Of a DNA stretch of 61,865 nt, positions 53,272 to 61,865 are shown in pieces (the stretch's first letter is position 1; each line of letters opens with the position of its first letter). Below the pieces are notes generated by a model. The model made no database searches, had not been told where the DNA came from, and saw only the letters and a program-made list of their open reading frames with translations. The stretch spans positions 1-61,865 of the forward strand of contig NZ_JAPSLH010000026.1 of assembly GCF_031180965.1 (NCBI RefSeq), in the 5' to 3' direction. Source of the DNA: Chelativorans sp. (GTDB lineage: Bacteria; Pseudomonadota; Alphaproteobacteria; Rhizobiales; Rhizobiaceae). The position numbers and the translations under genes are program-made.

Positions 53272-53787
53272 ATGGTGGTTTACTTTGTTACTGAACTCGA
53301 CAACAGCCTTGCTGGCAAACTTCATGTAAAGATCGGGCGTTCGCGCGCGCTTGAGCGCCGGATGGCCAACCTGCAGACCGGGAACCGCCGCAAGATCGCC
53401 CTGATGGGGCAAATTCGAACGGCCTCCGTCTCTGAGGACCGCAGCATCGAACAACGACTGCATCTCTTGTTCGAGGATAAGCTCGATACGCGAGAATGGT
53501 TTTCCTTGTCGCCTGATGACGTCGTCTCAGCCCTCAAGCTCTTTTCCTCAAACGCCTACATCGCGGTCGGGCAGGACGCCTTCGAGATCATCTCCTACGA
53601 CAGGGATGCGATCCCCGAATTCGCCAGTCCATGGCTATGGGGCGAACTCGACTGCTATGAATTCTGCCCCTTTTGCGGCTGGGCTTGCGGTTGGACCTAC
53701 AGTGAGAATCACGGCGGCGATGTGTGCCTCGAGTGTGGCGCTTCCGAGCGCAACTACGATACACTCGAACCCGACCGGCAAGACTAG
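53272..53787 (+). CDS. GIY-YIG-like (T5orf172/MUG113) protein with C-terminal zinc ribbon
   Basis: The 171-residue protein reads VYFVTELDNS then LHVKIGRSRALERRMANLQT, EQRLHLLFEDKLDTREWFSL, matching the T5orf172/MUG113 branch of the GIY-YIG nuclease fold (YFV, KIG, Arg, LQ, Glu-x2-LH, EWF). A zinc ribbon follows (CPFCGWACGW ... CLECG). Such proteins are frequent in phage and defence contexts. It shares a divergent promoter region with the HEPN zinc-ribbon gene, and its last 4 bases overlap the ietS end. Confidence 0.72.
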   Translation: MVVYFVTELDNSLAGKLHVKIGRSRALERRMANLQTGNRRKIALMGQIRTASVSEDRSIEQRLHLLFEDKLDTREWFSLSPDDVVSALKLFSSNAYIAVGQDAFEIISYDRDAIPEFASPWLWGELDCYEFCPFCGWACGWTYSENHGGDVCLECGASERNYDTLEPDRQD

Positions 53788-56384
53788 GGTGCAGCTCCCA
53801 CGCCTACCCCTTGCGCGGCTACGCAGGCCTCAAGTTCGGCGGCAATCTCAGAATAGAGATCGACGTCCTGCCCTTCGGCCGTGATGGAGATCGTCAAGGC
53901 GTAACGGGCTTTGTCTGTCATCCGCTTCTGACCGGTGTGAGACTTCCACCAGCCAGTGACCGGATAGATGGCAATGTGATCGTGACTGGCTAGGTCGACC
54001 GCATAACCCCGCCAGAGATCGCAATGCAGCGAACCTGCTTGCATTGCCTTGGGACCTAAGAGCCAGTGGCTTGTCTCCGGCGCCTGCTTTTCTTGGTCTT
54101 GAGCTTCGACATGGTCGAGATGCGCTGCGGCTTGAGCCGGCGCCTCCGGCCGGCTCAACCGCGTGCGGAATTCATCGTCGGTTTCTAGACGCTTCTTGAG
54201 CTCGAAACGCAGCCCGAACGAGCGATATGTATCGGGCCGCGTCGATGCGCGGCCGGAAAGGTTCGGCTCCACGAAGTATGACAGGGTGATCTTCAATACG
54301 ACAATGGAGTTCTCTAGAGCCTGCAAAGCAGCGTGAGGCCAAGGCAGTTCATAGAAGTGCATTTCGTTGAATACCGCCGCTCCGCCCTGTCCGAGCGCGA
54401 AAGGCTGAATCTCCGCCTGTGCGAGCAGGCACGTGTCGTTCCTCGCTGAGGCGATCGCGCGCGATATGTTCGGGACTCCAAAGCCTACGTCGCGGAGCAG
54501 CCGCTGCTTTTCGCCCTTATTCCCCGTCTTCCAGTGGGCGCCTGCTCCAATCAGCTTCTTTCGTATGGGCGCAGGCCATTCAGCGGACTGCACCACAAGT
54601 GCGCGGTAAGTCTCCGGCCAAAGGTCGGGTAACGCGGCTTTGAGGCGGCCGACAAAATTTCCGGCCATGCCGGTGGCCGCGCTCGTTGCCCAAAAGGGAA
54701 CCAGTGGCTCGCCGGCCACGTTCGAACCTGTCCCCAATAGCGACACCGCCGGATGCCAGTCACAATAGCCGGCTTGGTCGACCATCATGTTGCCGGCTTC
54801 GAACAGGACCTCAGGCTTGATGGGCGTGAGGTCCCCCAGCATGTTCTGTGAGCCGGTGCTGAAGGGGCTCTTGTCGTTGGCAGCGGCCAGGGGCGTTAAA
54901 TTGTCGGCGAGTTCGGCCTTCGAGGTAAATCCGCCAATCGTGAGCGCATTCCAGCTTTGTGCGGGATCCTCGATCGTATGGTGCTGTTCGATCACGTCGC
55001 GGTGCCCCCCAATGACATTGCCGCTTGCAACCATGAGCAGGCGTTTCGGGTGGTCTTTGGCTGGGGTATCCTTGTCATGTTCACCCGGCATCGAGCCTGA
55101 AGTGATTTGATCGAGCGCCCCACTCCAGGACGATGGTGCATCGGGCGCGAAAAGGCTCGTGGAGGACGCAACGCAGAAACTCCGCGACACGTTGGGACGC
55201 TCTATTTCCACGATGGAGATCGCGGACTGCGTTACGACGCCGTACGCAGATGGGCGGTTCGGCGGGAATCCGTGGGGCGGAAGGAACTTCACTGACTCGA
55301 CATGATGCGTAAGGGCGACTGGCTGATTGTCGTTCATACGCCAGAACAGATCGCCATGCAGAATCATGCCGGCCATTGGGGTGCCGTGACCGCCATAGTC
55401 ATGGTGATCGTCGGTTCCCCATTGAGCATCTACCGACCATGCCCCCGCGATGCCCGGTAAGATGAGCGGATGTCCCGCAGCTACGCCTGAATCGATCACG
55501 CAAACAGCGGGAGCACCCTCTGGCGGCGCAAGAATCCTGCCTGCCAGTTCTGCGACCCAGTCATGCTGTCCCAATCCGGCGCCATCGAGTTCAAGGAATG
55601 GCTCGATGCTCCCTTCCGCCTTGCGCACTTCCCACACTGCTCCGGGAACACGGGCAAGAAAGGCCACTAATGGTGCCGCGGCGCCATGTACGAACAGGAG
55701 CTCGGCGTCCGGAAAAGAAAGCCGTTCATTGTGGACGTCAAGACCGGCAGCTGCAGCGGCCGCGCTTACAGCGTTTGTTCGAGGGCCCGGCTTCTGCTCG
55801 GCTGGTTCCCGGACCCAAAGTTCCCACCACTGGCTTTCAGGAGCATCGAAATCCACACTTCCCGAGAATAGGGCTCGTGCCTGCGCCGCACGAATGACCT
55901 CGATCGGTTCGAACTTCGGAACGTCAGGCCGCTTTCGATTGCCGATGTTCTCAGCGCCATAGGCGTTGATACGGGCGACTAGATAATTTCGGGCGTCATC
56001 GGGGATGAACAGAATCGCCTTCTCCGTCCGGTCCTCCTGACGCTCCGATCGAAGGACCACTATCTCCTGCGCTGGGTAGTCCAGCGCCGGAGTCTTGTTC
56101 GCCCCCTGCCTGTCGCCGGTTGGCACCATCGTTTCGATCTCGACGATCGTGCCTCGTTTCTGATCCGCGATCGTCAGGCGGGTGTCATTTGCCGTGGCCG
56201 GCACAGCGCCAAGCGCCGCTGCCAACTGCTGGGTGAGCGACTGCGCATGCGCATGATAGTCGTCTCGGCGAGGCTTGCGATCTTGCGGCCGATTGGGGAA
56301 TTCGTATTGCGCTTCGACGCGGACTGGATCGAACCGGATATGCGCTAACTCATGCGCTGAAAAATCGTCGCCGCCCGCCATCAA
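53784..56384 (-). CDS. ietS: Subtilisin-like serine protease IetS
   Basis: The 866-residue protein carries an S8 peptidase domain at about 290-600 with the triad Asp298 (CVIDSGV), His333 (GGHGTPMAGM) and Ser568 (WATSAATGMAG), and an oxyanion Asn456 (MVASGN). A long N-terminal and C-terminal extension flank it and no signal peptide is seen, so it acts in the cytoplasm. It follows the AAA-ATPase gene by 12 bases. This pair matches IetAS, described on the Agrobacterium Ti plasmid as a stability toxin-antitoxin with the protease as toxin and later listed as an anti-phage system. Confidence 0.87.
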   Translation of the reverse strand: MMAGGDDFSAHELAHIRFDPVRVEAQYEFPNRPQDRKPRRDDYHAHAQSLTQQLAAALGAVPATANDTRLTIADQKRGTIVEIETMVPTGDRQGANKTPALDYPAQEIVVLRSERQEDRTEKAILFIPDDARNYLVARINAYGAENIGNRKRPDVPKFEPIEVIRAAQARALFSGSVDFDAPESQWWELWVREPAEQKPGPRTNAVSAAAAAAGLDVHNERLSFPDAELLFVHGAAAPLVAFLARVPGAVWEVRKAEGSIEPFLELDGAGLGQHDWVAELAGRILAPPEGAPAVCVIDSGVAAGHPLILPGIAGAWSVDAQWGTDDHHDYGGHGTPMAGMILHGDLFWRMNDNQPVALTHHVESVKFLPPHGFPPNRPSAYGVVTQSAISIVEIERPNVSRSFCVASSTSLFAPDAPSSWSGALDQITSGSMPGEHDKDTPAKDHPKRLLMVASGNVIGGHRDVIEQHHTIEDPAQSWNALTIGGFTSKAELADNLTPLAAANDKSPFSTGSQNMLGDLTPIKPEVLFEAGNMMVDQAGYCDWHPAVSLLGTGSNVAGEPLVPFWATSAATGMAGNFVGRLKAALPDLWPETYRALVVQSAEWPAPIRKKLIGAGAHWKTGNKGEKQRLLRDVGFGVPNISRAIASARNDTCLLAQAEIQPFALGQGGAAVFNEMHFYELPWPHAALQALENSIVVLKITLSYFVEPNLSGRASTRPDTYRSFGLRFELKKRLETDDEFRTRLSRPEAPAQAAAHLDHVEAQDQEKQAPETSHWLLGPKAMQAGSLHCDLWRGYAVDLASHDHIAIYPVTGWWKSHTGQKRMTDKARYALTISITAEGQDVDLYSEIAAELEACVAAQGVGVGAAP

Positions 56385-56396
56385 TCCCCCAAGTCA

Positions 56397-57392
56397 TCAG
56401 CGCTGCGCGTGCAAACGGCCCTTGAAGACCTGACGATCCTCGAGCGCGGAACGCAGCGCCACAGCCGACAGTGCCTTTGACCCTCCTAAGATGGCATCCT
56501 TAACGACCGTGTCCGCCGCGCGAACGAGCTCGGCCTGGCTAAGGCCTTTCGTGGCCTCTTCTACCTCAGCCCACACCTTCGCCGTTAGCTTCAACCGTCC
56601 CAAACGGCGCGACAGTATCGCCCTTGCCGCATCCCCGTTCGGAACGTCGTACTCGACGATCTCGTCGAAACGACGGGCTAGTGCACGATCAAGGATTTCA
56701 GGATGGTTCGTCGCGGCGACGACAATGCTGTCGGTCGCGTTCGGCTCTTCCATGAACGTCAAGATCGAGTTCAGCACGCGACGGATCTCACCGACGTCAT
56801 TTGTGTCGCCACGATGGGAACCGACAGCATCGAACTCATCGAGCAGATATACGCCGCGGGTCCTTGCGATCTGGTCGAACAGCAATCGAAGCTTGCTCGC
56901 CGTTTCTCCGAAGTACCGGCTGAACAGCGCGTCCAGGCGAACTGTGAAGAGGGGCAAGTGAAGCTCGCCGGCAAGAGCAGAGGCGGTCATCGTTTTGCCG
57001 GTACCGGGTGGCCCGACAAGGAGAATGTGGGATCCGGGCACCTGTCCGTGATCGCGCAATGTGGCGCGTTCCGATTGCTGCCGCACTAATCGTTCGAGCC
57101 GCCTACGCACCCCATCGGCCAGCACCATGCTGTCGAGCCCAATCTTGGGGTACGAGCTCTGGACGAGGTCCAGCAGCTCGCCGCGCGGGCGCGCCATTGG
57201 AATGACCGACTGCGCCTTCGGTGCGTCACCGCGGCTTCGCAGTTGTTGAACAAGACGCTTCAGCTTCTCCGCCTCCGTGGTGTTACCGCCGCGGGCTTCG
57301 TGGGCCGCCACCTGGAGGGCGATCGCTAGGAACTGATCTTCGTCGCCCGCCACATGGGAGTTCAGGAGTGCAATGAACTGTTTCGCCGACAT
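56397..57392 (-). CDS. ietA: AAA-ATPase IetA
   Basis: The 331-residue AAA+ protein has Walker A GPPGTGKTMTASALAG (Lys133), Walker B VYLLDEFDAVG (Asp185, Glu186), sensor 1 Asn229 (VVAATNHPEIL) and Arg fingers ALARRFDE, with an N-terminal helical region of about 95 residues. In IetAS the ATPase is the antitoxin or controller of the protease IetS. It is the first gene of the two-gene operon. Confidence 0.87.
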   Translation of the reverse strand: MSAKQFIALLNSHVAGDEDQFLAIALQVAAHEARGGNTTEAEKLKRLVQQLRSRGDAPKAQSVIPMARPRGELLDLVQSSYPKIGLDSMVLADGVRRRLERLVRQQSERATLRDHGQVPGSHILLVGPPGTGKTMTASALAGELHLPLFTVRLDALFSRYFGETASKLRLLFDQIARTRGVYLLDEFDAVGSHRGDTNDVGEIRRVLNSILTFMEEPNATDSIVVAATNHPEILDRALARRFDEIVEYDVPNGDAARAILSRRLGRLKLTAKVWAEVEEATKGLSQAELVRAADTVVKDAILGGSKALSAVALRSALEDRQVFKGRLHAQR

Positions 57393-57863
57393 CTGCGCCT
57401 CCCTACACCGTTGTTTGACGAACTGCCCCGCAAATCAGTGCATGTTCTGTTCCGAATGACTATACCCGACATAAGGTTTCCAAGCTATTTTGCTTGTGCG
57501 GCGAGATCGCGATTTGCCGAGGTTTCGGTACGGAACCATCTCACTCTCGCCGCATGTGGCAGGCGCTGGCAGCGGCCCTGTCTGAACTGTATTACGCCTG
57601 ACCGCGCCTCCGATAACATTCCCGCCCTACTTTTGGGCGCGCCCGGGCCCTTGTGGTCTGCCGCATTTGTATCCTCCAGCCAAACACATCGAGGTTGCTA
57701 GCGGTAGCGAGGAAGACGGTCCGGTAGTCGAGCTTTGTACTCCGAGGGTCCCGGCGGCCCAAGGATTCACGGAGGTCTTGAGCATACCTCCCGCCGATCT
57801 CCTGTCTCGCCAGGCTCGCGGTCGAGTCATTACCCATTCGCTCACTCCCGCGAGGATGGTAGG
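57393..57863. other. Intergenic region upstream of ietA
   Basis: About 470 bases between the ietA start and the end of the next minus-strand gene. It should hold the ietAS promoter. An 81-codon minus-strand frame (57592-57837) has a GGGAG before its ATG but no recognisable similarity, so it is not called as a gene. Confidence 0.4.
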
Positions 57864-58859
57864 TCAGAACGGGAGGTCGTCATCAGCAGAAGACGTTGCT
57901 GGCCCAGACGGCTCGGGATCCGGCGTAGGTGGCGGCGAGCGTTCGAGGTGCTTCGTAATGAGGAAGTTCTGGAAGGCTGCTGCGATCTGGATCGCGAGGT
58001 CACCATAAGCGGGTGGAATGGCGACTATATCTTTTCCCTGGCCGTGCCCGCCCAGCTTGTTCCGAAGAAAGGGAAGGGCGCGCAGGACCTGATCCATGAA
58101 CCCGGCGCGAATGGTCTCGGGCAGATCGTTGAAATAGCCTTGAGCGCCGAGTTCTTTGATGAGCCTGTCGCCATTAGCATGGTCGAGCTTCGTCAGCACT
58201 TTCATGACGCTTTCGAAGCTGTGGCCGGCAAAGAAGATGGCCTCTCGGACATCACCGGTCCCCAGATATTGGCGCGCCTTGGCATATTCGTGGGCAGCGC
58301 CGGCGAACTGGTTTTTCGCAAGGGAGTCGTGGGCATTGTTTGCTAGACGCGCGCCAACGAAATCTCCATCGAGTTTGAAGAACTCGCCGTCCGAAATTCG
58401 CCAGGGGCAATCGTGAAGCTCGAAGATCTGATTGATCTTTTGGCGCAGCGCATCTTTCTCTGCCGCATCCATGTACCCGGAAGCGACCTCGATCGTGTCG
58501 AACACATAGGGACCCTCGCCGCTGAGCACCAAGAGACGTAACGCTTCGTGATACCGGGTGTCAGCGGGATAAGGAGTGACCGGAAGGCGCTGCCAGCCGT
58601 GTTCGGTCAGCAGATCGCTCTCTGTTTCTTCAAGGACCGACGAGTTGTCGGTCCAATTGTCGTAGGGATCGCGTTGAATCCGCATCGGCGCATTGAATGC
58701 CGAAAGCTGAGCCCATACCTTCCGGCGCGCTATTTCAGGAACCTCCACCGAAAGCGCCTTGCTCTCGATCGCGCGAAGGTACCGTTGACTAAATAGTATG
58801 CGCAAACCCCTGTCCCCCGCGGATTGATGATTGACCAAAATATATCTTCCGACGTTCAC
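57864..58859 (-). CDS. Abortive-infection-like protein with C-terminal HEPN motif
   Basis: The C-terminal part of this 331-residue protein resembles the Abi C-terminal domain: SFESVMKVLTKLDH ... VLRALPFLRNKLGGHGQGKD, where Arg266-Asn267-x4-His272 fits the HEPN RNase motif. The N-terminal part (LFSQRYLRA ... RKVWAQLSAFNAPMRIQRDP) resembles the leading domain of other AbiJ-related proteins. A Pro/Ser-rich tail ends in DDDLPF. Its start overlaps the stop of the upstream AbiJ-like gene (ATGA), so the two are co-translated and probably work together. Confidence 0.68.
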   Translation of the reverse strand: MNVGRYILVNHQSAGDRGLRILFSQRYLRAIESKALSVEVPEIARRKVWAQLSAFNAPMRIQRDPYDNWTDNSSVLEETESDLLTEHGWQRLPVTPYPADTRYHEALRLLVLSGEGPYVFDTIEVASGYMDAAEKDALRQKINQIFELHDCPWRISDGEFFKLDGDFVGARLANNAHDSLAKNQFAGAAHEYAKARQYLGTGDVREAIFFAGHSFESVMKVLTKLDHANGDRLIKELGAQGYFNDLPETIRAGFMDQVLRALPFLRNKLGGHGQGKDIVAIPPAYGDLAIQIAAAFQNFLITKHLERSPPPTPDPEPSGPATSSADDDLPF

Positions 58860-59671
58860 AGGGCGTCAGCCGAACTGCTGATTTCGGTTTCTCGCTGGAT
58901 CAGAAATACACTCACAGCGCATGCGATGCTCACGACGAGCTCAGCTTCCGCGGCGCTGTGCTGCGTCCCTTCCCGGATATGGCGCCCGTTCTCAGACGCG
59001 TAACCCCACAGCTTTTCGAGCGCGCTATCCAACGGACGAGGGACATTTAGCCTGGGGATCAACCGACCAAGTGTAAGGTTCGGTTCGCCGGTCAGATCGC
59101 GCGCGGCGCACTCAACTGCGGCCATCGCATGCTGAATCGCTCCGGTACGGTCTGGGACTGGCCGCCTCGAGATGTCCTTGAGCGCCTCGCGTATCTCCGC
59201 GGCGGCAGTTTCCCGCCCCGTCTCCTGAAACACAACGACGGCCTTCTCCGTGGCATTGGTGAAGTTCGCGTCACCTCGAAAGACGATTCCGAGAGGACTC
59301 TTCAACTCCCAGCCGATGCCCTTCTCTCGGAACAGGCGATTGAGCTCTGCTTGAAACAGCTCCTGTTCATCGTACCGGTATTCAAGGCTTCGCCAAATGG
59401 TCTCGGCAATGTCGTAGACCTTGTACCATTCGCAGGTATCGAGCAGGCGAAGCACTTCATCCCAAATATTTGGGTACTCGGACCAGTTATTAGGGTCTGG
59501 CGCCTCAAACAGGACGGCACAAACGATGCTCCTGATCGCGGTCGGGGAAAGGCCCGCCCTTCGGGATATTTCAGCGATCGCATATCGCAGCACTGGTGGC
59601 GCGTCTTCGCGCACGGTGATCGCGGCGTCGCCGCTTCCAAAGCCATGTCTATCCGAGAAATAGCGGCTCAC
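58856..59671 (-). CDS. AbiJ_NTD4-domain protein
   Basis: The 271-residue protein begins with SRYFSDRHGFGSGDAAITVR and has NNWSEYPNIWDEVLRLLDTC, strong marks of the AbiJ N-terminal domain 4 family. The C-terminal half (TGAIQHAMAAVECAARDLTG ... LWGYASENGRHIREG) is HEPN-like, with Arg230-His231 in the expected place. It starts the two-gene operon with the Abi-like protein that overlaps it. A role in phage defence is inferred from the family. Confidence 0.75.
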   Translation of the reverse strand: MSRYFSDRHGFGSGDAAITVREDAPPVLRYAIAEISRRAGLSPTAIRSIVCAVLFEAPDPNNWSEYPNIWDEVLRLLDTCEWYKVYDIAETIWRSLEYRYDEQELFQAELNRLFREKGIGWELKSPLGIVFRGDANFTNATEKAVVVFQETGRETAAAEIREALKDISRRPVPDRTGAIQHAMAAVECAARDLTGEPNLTLGRLIPRLNVPRPLDSALEKLWGYASENGRHIREGTQHSAAEAELVVSIACAVSVFLIQRETEISSSADAL

Positions 59672-60181
59672 TCGTTACTCCCTCATATCAATCCGGCGTG
59701 GACAGGGCCTAACCCTGCTTCGCGGCCGTCGAATTCAGGTATCTCTCAAGGCGTCGATGCTGGCCAAGACCTCGACGAAAGACGGCGGCGTGCCGAAAAT
59801 CAGCGCCGACATGCGCTCGTGGTTCGCGGCGAGCTTCCCTCGCATAGCCCCCGGTCGACACTAATCGATTGTTCCCGGGCAGCGCCCGGTTAGCGGTGAT
59901 CTGGCGCACGTAACATCGGCTCCTTATGCTGGCGGCACGCTTCGGCGAGATCCTGCATGGCCGCTGCAGGAAGAACGCCCGCATTGCCTCGCGCGTATAG
60001 TATCCCGACGCATGCGGCTTGTCGGCCTGCTGAACAGGCAGGATTTGCCACTTATCCTTATCCCTTTCGGCGGATTGCAGCCCGCCCGCCCAGTGGATGA
60101 TGAAAATGCAATTGCACCGCACGAGTACTACTTGGAATCGGGGAAGTTCGAGTTCACATAGGTCGACTGAGAGGCAAGGCG
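59672..60181. other. Spacer between divergent defence-type genes
   Basis: About 510 bases with no gene I can support. Frames on both strands are open for up to 137 codons but show no recognisable domain. The segment contains the promoters of the divergent AbiJ-like and metallopeptidase-like genes and may include decayed coding sequence. Confidence 0.35.
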
Positions 60182-61372
60182 ATGAGTGACCTACAACAAG
60201 AAATTTCAGACCGAGAGGCCGCCGAGGACTATCGCCATCAACGACAGGAGGCGGAGGCGCGCAAGAGTGGCTTCGTTCCGATGCGCGATGATGAGGTAGA
60301 GCGATGGCTCCATGAAAACCAACGGCTGATCCGTGATATCGCGCGAGTGAACGGCGTGCCAGAAGGTGATGTCGATGATGTCGTGTTGAAATACCGGCAG
60401 GCTCTTAGAACCGCTCCGCCGGGTTCGCCCTTCGATGACGTCAATGCACGCGTCATTCTCGGGCGAATCCTCGGCGATATCGAGAGCTTCTGCACCGAGA
60501 ACGAAATCCCCATTCGTGGCGGAATCGTTGCCGGCGTGGAGCCCGCATATGGCACCAACATTCACCAGGCGAACGTGCCAACCACGGACGTGAGCATCAT
60601 TGCCGCAACAATACCGTTCATCGCCTTCTGTAATCTCGTCGCCCGGGCAATGGCCCGCAGCCTGCCGCATCGCGTGGTTCCAGATGCCTTGCCGGACGTT
60701 TCGTTCGATCCCGAGGAAGTCCGTCCCTATCTCGTGTCGCGGCCTAGTGTTCTATATGAGTGGTCGCAGTTACTGGCTCACTACGCGATATTTGGGTGGC
60801 CGCCTCAACATGATCTATTGGCGACCCCGCAGGGCTGGCAGCAGGTGACGCGCATCCGACTTTTGCGCGCGCTGGAATTGTTTGCCGTTGCACACGAGTT
60901 CGGTCATCACATCGAGGGCCACGGCGTGTTGGTCTCGTCTGAGAATCGCACGGACATGCTCGCCGAGGAGCATGAAGCTGACGTTTTCGCGCGCATCGTG
61001 TCGATAGGAATTGGGGCCGCTGACCAGCCCCCGAACCACTTCGCAATCGCCGGCGTCGGAGGGGTGGTCATACTAGGCGCGCTCGATCTTGTGCGGCGAG
61101 CTAAGGCGCTTCTTAAGCCTGGTGACGAGGAGAGTGATGCATCACACGCTGCCACGCACCCTTCCTTTGTTGATCGAGTTGCAGCGATTGCTGAAGTAGA
61201 CCAAAAGCTCCCTGGGGATTGGCAAACCGCCGCGCCCATCATGCGTCAGTGCTTTGCAGACGTTCTCGAAATTGTCTGGGAATTGACTGAGCCAGAGATC
61301 ACTCGACTTCGTGATGCAGGGAAACGTCCTCATGCCGTATCGGAGACCGGTGCGGACTGGCTCCCGGTCTAG
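60182..61372 (+). CDS. HEXXH metallopeptidase-like protein
   Basis: The 396-residue protein has a zinc-protease motif VAHEFGHHIEGHG (His238-Glu239-x-x-His242) and, about 20 residues on, AEEHEADVFA, which supplies the third Glu ligand as in M48/ImmA-like gluzincins. No signal peptide is visible; a moderately hydrophobic stretch lies at about 137-150 and 275-292. The rest of the protein matches nothing I recognise. Its place beside AbiJ/HEPN genes suggests a regulatory protease or effector in defence, which is inference only. Confidence 0.7.
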   Translation: MSDLQQEISDREAAEDYRHQRQEAEARKSGFVPMRDDEVERWLHENQRLIRDIARVNGVPEGDVDDVVLKYRQALRTAPPGSPFDDVNARVILGRILGDIESFCTENEIPIRGGIVAGVEPAYGTNIHQANVPTTDVSIIAATIPFIAFCNLVARAMARSLPHRVVPDALPDVSFDPEEVRPYLVSRPSVLYEWSQLLAHYAIFGWPPQHDLLATPQGWQQVTRIRLLRALELFAVAHEFGHHIEGHGVLVSSENRTDMLAEEHEADVFARIVSIGIGAADQPPNHFAIAGVGGVVILGALDLVRRAKALLKPGDEESDASHAATHPSFVDRVAAIAEVDQKLPGDWQTAAPIMRQCFADVLEIVWELTEPEITRLRDAGKRPHAVSETGADWLPV

Positions 61373-61643
61373 CGAGCGAGGGTGAAGCGGAGCCAGTCCT
61401 CAGACAGATGACGCCGCATCGGTCGGGTGTTGTTCATAACGCCTAGCGGGCGACCTCGGAAAATCCGCGGACATCTAAATCATCGATGGCCAAGCTTCCG
61501 CTTTCTAGTCCGCATCTCCAAAAGCAGACTGGCCGTTTCCGGCCCCGATGCCGTCGTTGAGCAATGCACAGGAGGGCTGTTGGTGAGATAGCCGCTATGG
61601 GGTGGAAAGCGGAAAGTCTGCTTTCAGTTACGTCATCGCCGGC

Positions 61644-61865
61644 CTAGCGTTGGAAGGTGACGTGGATAGTTCCACTTTCGGCCGTTTCTGCCCTCACCGT
61701 GAAACGGGCTTCCAACCCCCGCAGGTGGTCCCATAGCCGAATGCCTCGACCCAGCAGGATGGGCGTAATGGCGACATGTAGACTGTCGACAAGGTCGGCC
61801 CGAAGATAGTCGCGGACGACCGTGGGACCGCCCCCGATGCGTACATCCCTGCCGCCGGCGGCCTT
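61644..61865 (-). CDS. Dihydrofolate reductase / RibD C-terminal-family protein, partial
   Basis: The last 73 residues of a gene that continues beyond the right edge: RIGGGPTVVRDYLRADLVDS, then LHVAITPILLGRGIRLWD, the GGG and PxLLGxG motifs of the RibD C-terminal/DHFR-like family. These are NADPH-dependent reductases of uncertain substrate, often annotated only as dihydrofolate reductase family. Confidence 0.8.
   Translation of the reverse strand, partial: KAAGGRDVRIGGGPTVVRDYLRADLVDSLHVAITPILLGRGIRLWDHLRGLEARFTVRAETAESGTIHVTFQR

Noticed and set aside
57592-57837. 81-codon minus-strand frame between ietA and the Abi-like gene
   Set aside because: A possible ribosome binding site exists, but the Arg-rich translation has no recognisable similarity and no codon signal; left as unassigned.
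1-61865. CRISPR arrays, tRNA or rRNA genes
   Set aside because: No regularly spaced repeats, tRNA-like cloverleaf or rRNA sequence was noticed on reading the window; this is a by-eye negative only.

Overview
The window looks like a high-GC alphaproteobacterial (Hyphomicrobiales/rhizobial) genome. Supporting marks are a RirA-type Rrf2 iron regulator, an HmuPSTUV/HmuR haem-uptake locus with a TGA-N9-TCA iron-responsive operator, a PutA/Lrp pair, and a Ti-plasmid-like TraG/Trb conjugation cluster with LuxR/LuxI quorum sensing. Genus cannot be fixed from sequence alone.

Region 1 (about 0-8.2 kb) is core metabolism: an AEC transporter, succinate-semialdehyde dehydrogenase (gabD), a KDG-type sugar kinase, and the divergent pair Lrp-type regulator / bifunctional proline dehydrogenase PutA. 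Region 2 (8.2-17.2 kb) is a complete haem-acquisition locus: on the minus strand the outer-membrane receptor HmuR, a small exported protein, TonB and an IsdG-like monooxygenase; on the plus strand HmuP, HmuS and the ABC importer HmuTUV; and convergently rirA. Between hmuR and hmuP lies a near-perfect RirA-type operator, and an Irr-box-like repeat precedes rirA. Region 3 (17.2-18.8 kb) has a GNAT acetyltransferase and an ECF sigma factor ending in a strong terminator.

Region 4 (18.8-27.8 kb) is a nitrate assimilation locus: nasT (ANTAR antiterminator), nasS (nitrate sensor, broken here by a one-base frameshift), then a GG-N10-GC sigma-54 promoter, a leader RNA with an ANTAR-type hairpin overlapping a terminator, and narK-nirB-nirD-nitrate reductase with overlapping ends. 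The leader should be read through when NasT is free; loss of NasS would predict constitutive readthrough if the frameshift is real.

Region 5 (27.8-61.9 kb) is acquired DNA. It opens with a truncated radC remnant and an AlpA/excisionase-like gene, then a carbohydrate module (GntR regulator, divergent GH37/trehalase-like protein, ABC importer, FAD-dependent oxidoreductase, MalK-type ATPase), then luxR-luxI-lysR facing a complete traG-(RHH)-trbBCDEJKLFGI-DUF2274 mating-pair-formation cluster. Upstream of traG, where a relaxase would be expected, sits a defence-type island: a HEPN protein with four zinc ribbons divergent from a GIY-YIG-like protein, the IetAS subtilase/AAA-ATPase pair, an overlapping AbiJ/HEPN gene pair, a HEXXH metallopeptidase-like protein, and the end of a dihydrofolate-reductase-like gene at the right edge. 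No integrase, relaxase, tRNA, rRNA or CRISPR array was seen in the window.
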